A stretch of 8,553 bases of DNA from Pseudonocardiales bacterium (GTDB lineage: Bacteria > Actinomycetota > Actinomycetes > Mycobacteriales > Jatrophihabitantaceae). A model generated the notes under the pieces. The model worked only from the letters and a program-made list of their open reading frames with translations. It was not told the DNA's origin and did not search any database. Location: positions 1 through 8,553 of the forward strand of contig JAVEEO010000324.1 in NCBI GenBank assembly GCA_030840415.1, given 5' to 3'. The position numbers and the translations under genes are program-made. How positions within the stretch are numbered: position 1 is the stretch's first letter; every line of letters begins with the position of its first letter. This document shows positions 7,004 to 8,553 of this stretch, one piece after another.

Positions 7004-7798
7004 ATGAACTCGCCCGTCAGTACCCAGCCGGCAACCGGCACGGCCGCGACCGGTGGCCCGCGCGGCATCGCCGCCCAGGCGATCGACCTCAGCAAGATAT
7101 ACGGCAGCGGCGACACCCAGGTCCGGGCCCTGAACTCCGTCTCGGCGGACTTCGTCCGGGGCGAGTTCACCGCGATCATGGGCCCGTCCGGCTCGGGCAA
7201 GTCCACCCTGATGCACTGCCTGGCGGGGCTGGACACCGCCACCTCCGGCTCGGTGCGGATCGGCGACACCGAACTGACCGGCCTGTCGGACAAGAAGATG
7301 ACCCAGCTGCGGCGGGACCGGATCGGTTTCGTCTTCCAGGCGTTCAACCTGGTGCCCACGCTGACGGCGTTGGAGAACATCACCCTGCCGATGGACATCG
7401 CCGGCCGCCGCCGCAGTGCCGAGGACCAGGACTGGCTGACCTCGGTCATCGACACCCTGGGGCTGGCTGACCGGCTCGGTCACCGGCCCTCCGAGCTCTC
7501 CGGCGGCCAGCAGCAGCGGGTGGCCTGCGCTCGGGCCCTGGCAGGGCGTCCCGAGATCATCTTCGGCGACGAGCCCACCGGAAACCTTGACTCGCGGTCC
7601 TCAGGTGAGGTGATGGGCATCCTGCGCAGCTCCGTCACCCAGCTCGGCCAGACGGTGGTGATCGTCACCCACGACCCCCGGGCGGCCAGCTACGCCGACC
7701 GGGTGGTGTTCCTGGCCGACGGCGGGATCGTCGACGAGATGCGCGCCCCCACCGCCGACTCGGTGCTGGACCGCATGAAGAACCTCGAGCAGGTCTGA
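7004..7798 (+). CDS. ABC transporter ATP-binding protein, MacB/LolD/FtsE type
   Basis: The 264-residue ATPase has every nucleotide-binding motif: Walker A GPSGSGKST (60-68), Q-loop Gln112 in FQAFNLVP, signature LSGGQQQRVACARAL (165-179), Walker B IIFGDE (185-190) with D-loop GNLD, and His223 in VIVTHDPRAA. Sequence and length place it in the MacB/LolD/FtsE group, which drives FtsX-like permeases with large extracytoplasmic domains. Such systems use ATP for mechanical work on substrates outside the membrane (export of lipids, lipoproteins or antimicrobials). The first 22 residues are a variable Ser/Thr/Gly/Ala tail. The gene stops 1 bp before the permease start, so the two are almost certainly one operon and one complex. 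The specific substrate cannot be inferred. Confidence 0.95.
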   Translation: MNSPVSTQPATGTAATGGPRGIAAQAIDLSKIYGSGDTQVRALNSVSADFVRGEFTAIMGPSGSGKSTLMHCLAGLDTATSGSVRIGDTELTGLSDKKMTQLRRDRIGFVFQAFNLVPTLTALENITLPMDIAGRRRSAEDQDWLTSVIDTLGLADRLGHRPSELSGGQQQRVACARALAGRPEIIFGDEPTGNLDSRSSGEVMGILRSSVTQLGQTVVIVTHDPRAASYADRVVFLADGGIVDEMRAPTADSVLDRMKNLEQV

Positions 7799-7799
7799 G

Positions 7800-8553
7800 A
7801 TGAGCGCCGCATCCCCCACCCTGACCCGGCCGGACCACCCGGGCGGCCGATCCAGCACCCCGGCGTCCTCCTCCGGCGGCGCCACCATGCGCAAGGTGTC
7901 ACTGCGCAACCTGGCCGCGCACAAGGTCCGGCTCACCCTGACCGTGCTGTCGGTGGTGCTCGGCACCGCCTTCGTGGCGGGCTCCTTCGTCTTCACCGAC
8001 ACCCTGCAGCGCACCTTCAACGGCATCTTCGACGACGTCGCCCAGGACGTCGACGTCCGGGTCGCGGCACCGGAGGAGACCAGCAGCGGGGTTCCGCTGG
8101 CCGACCTGGACCGGTTGGGCGCGGTACCCGGCGTGCGCAAGGTCGAGCCCGGCATCACCGGCCCGATCGTGCTGCTCGGCTCGGACGGAAAGGCGGTCAA
8201 GGGCGGCGGCGCGCCCAGCCTGGGACTGTCCTACCTGCCGCCGGAGCAGCAGATCGGCAAGGAGTTCACCTTCAAGGCGGGCACCGGCCCGACCCGGCCC
8301 GGCGAGATCGCCCTCAACCCCGGCGCCGCCCGGCTGGGCAAGCTCGGCATCGGCTCGCACACCAAGGTGCTGGTGCCCTCCCAGGGCATCCTGGACGTGA
8401 CGCTGACCGGCATCTACAGCACCGACACCGAGACCGGCGGCTACATCGGGGTGCTCTTTGCCCAGCAGCAGGCACTGCGGCTGTTCACCGACGGCAAGCA
8501 CGTCGGCTACGTCGATGTGGCTGGCAACGGCGTGTCGCAGAGCGAGCTGCGCG
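7800..8553 (+). CDS. FtsX/MacB-like ABC transporter permease, N-terminal part; 3' end outside window
   Basis: ATG 7800 follows the ATPase stop by one base (TGAGATG) and stays open to the window end, giving 251 residues. After a Ser/Pro/Gly-rich cytoplasmic tail of about 29 residues comes MRKVSLRNLAAHKVRLTLTV and a transmembrane helix (about 44-66, LTLTVLSVVLGTAFVAGSFV). This is the standard start of FtsX-family permeases. The rest (PGVRKVEPGITGPIVLLGSD, GEIALNPGAARLGKLGIGS, VTLTGIYSTD) matches the MacB-like extracytoplasmic core. Full-length actinobacterial members have about 800 or more residues with further helices beyond the window. ATG 7887 (MRKVSL) is an alternative start but lacks a ribosome-binding site, whereas 7800 allows translational coupling. 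Confidence 0.93.
   Translation, partial: MSAASPTLTRPDHPGGRSSTPASSSGGATMRKVSLRNLAAHKVRLTLTVLSVVLGTAFVAGSFVFTDTLQRTFNGIFDDVAQDVDVRVAAPEETSSGVPLADLDRLGAVPGVRKVEPGITGPIVLLGSDGKAVKGGGAPSLGLSYLPPEQQIGKEFTFKAGTGPTRPGEIALNPGAARLGKLGIGSHTKVLVPSQGILDVTLTGIYSTDTETGGYIGVLFAQQQALRLFTDGKHVGYVDVAGNGVSQSELR

Overview
The window reads as ordinary chromosome from a high-GC Gram-positive actinobacterium (Actinomycetota). The signs are very high third-position GC, long open antisense frames, promoters with little more than a TAnnnT -10 close to the start codon, a GuaB close to mycobacterial GuaB2, and a DUF222/HNH protein of the '13E12 repeat' family. I cannot name the genus.

Layout. (1) 1-839 (+): the C-terminal catalytic domain of a prolyl-oligopeptidase-type S9 serine peptidase, cut by the window edge. 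(2) 840-1147: a non-coding stretch with two DnaA-box-like 9-mers and a truncated copy of the promoter and first codons of a DUF222/HNH gene. (3) 1148-1855 (+): a small secreted lipoprotein. (4) 1919-2568 (+): a pterin-dehydratase-like/VOC protein gene broken by a single frameshift. (5) 2569-2714: a short leader with a perfect inverted repeat and a possible 24-codon ORF behind a near-perfect Shine-Dalgarno. (6) 2715-4004 (+): an intact DUF222/HNH endonuclease-family gene. (7) 4124-4972 (-) and 5020-6675 (-): an isocitrate lyase/PEP mutase-family enzyme downstream of guaB (IMP dehydrogenase), convergent with the HNH gene. (8) 6676-7003: a divergent intergenic region with the guaB promoter, a 14-bp direct repeat and nine tandem 9-bp units. 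(9) 7004-7798 (+) and 7800-8553 (+, cut by the window edge): an ABC ATPase and its FtsX/MacB-type permease, spaced for translational coupling.

How the genes work together. GuaB makes XMP for guanine nucleotide synthesis; the PEP mutase-family gene 47 bp downstream may be co-transcribed, but a weak terminator-like hairpin lies between. The ATPase and permease form one MacB-like transporter. The accessory-looking part is 880-4010: the 13E12-type gene, its decayed sibling leader, an inverted repeat common to both leaders, and a frameshifted neighbour. No prophage, CRISPR array, transposase, tRNA or rRNA gene was seen, and no clearly new multi-gene system. The best leads are the shared leader architecture of the HNH family, the small ORF in front of the HNH gene, and the in-frame proline-coding 9-bp array before the ABC gene.
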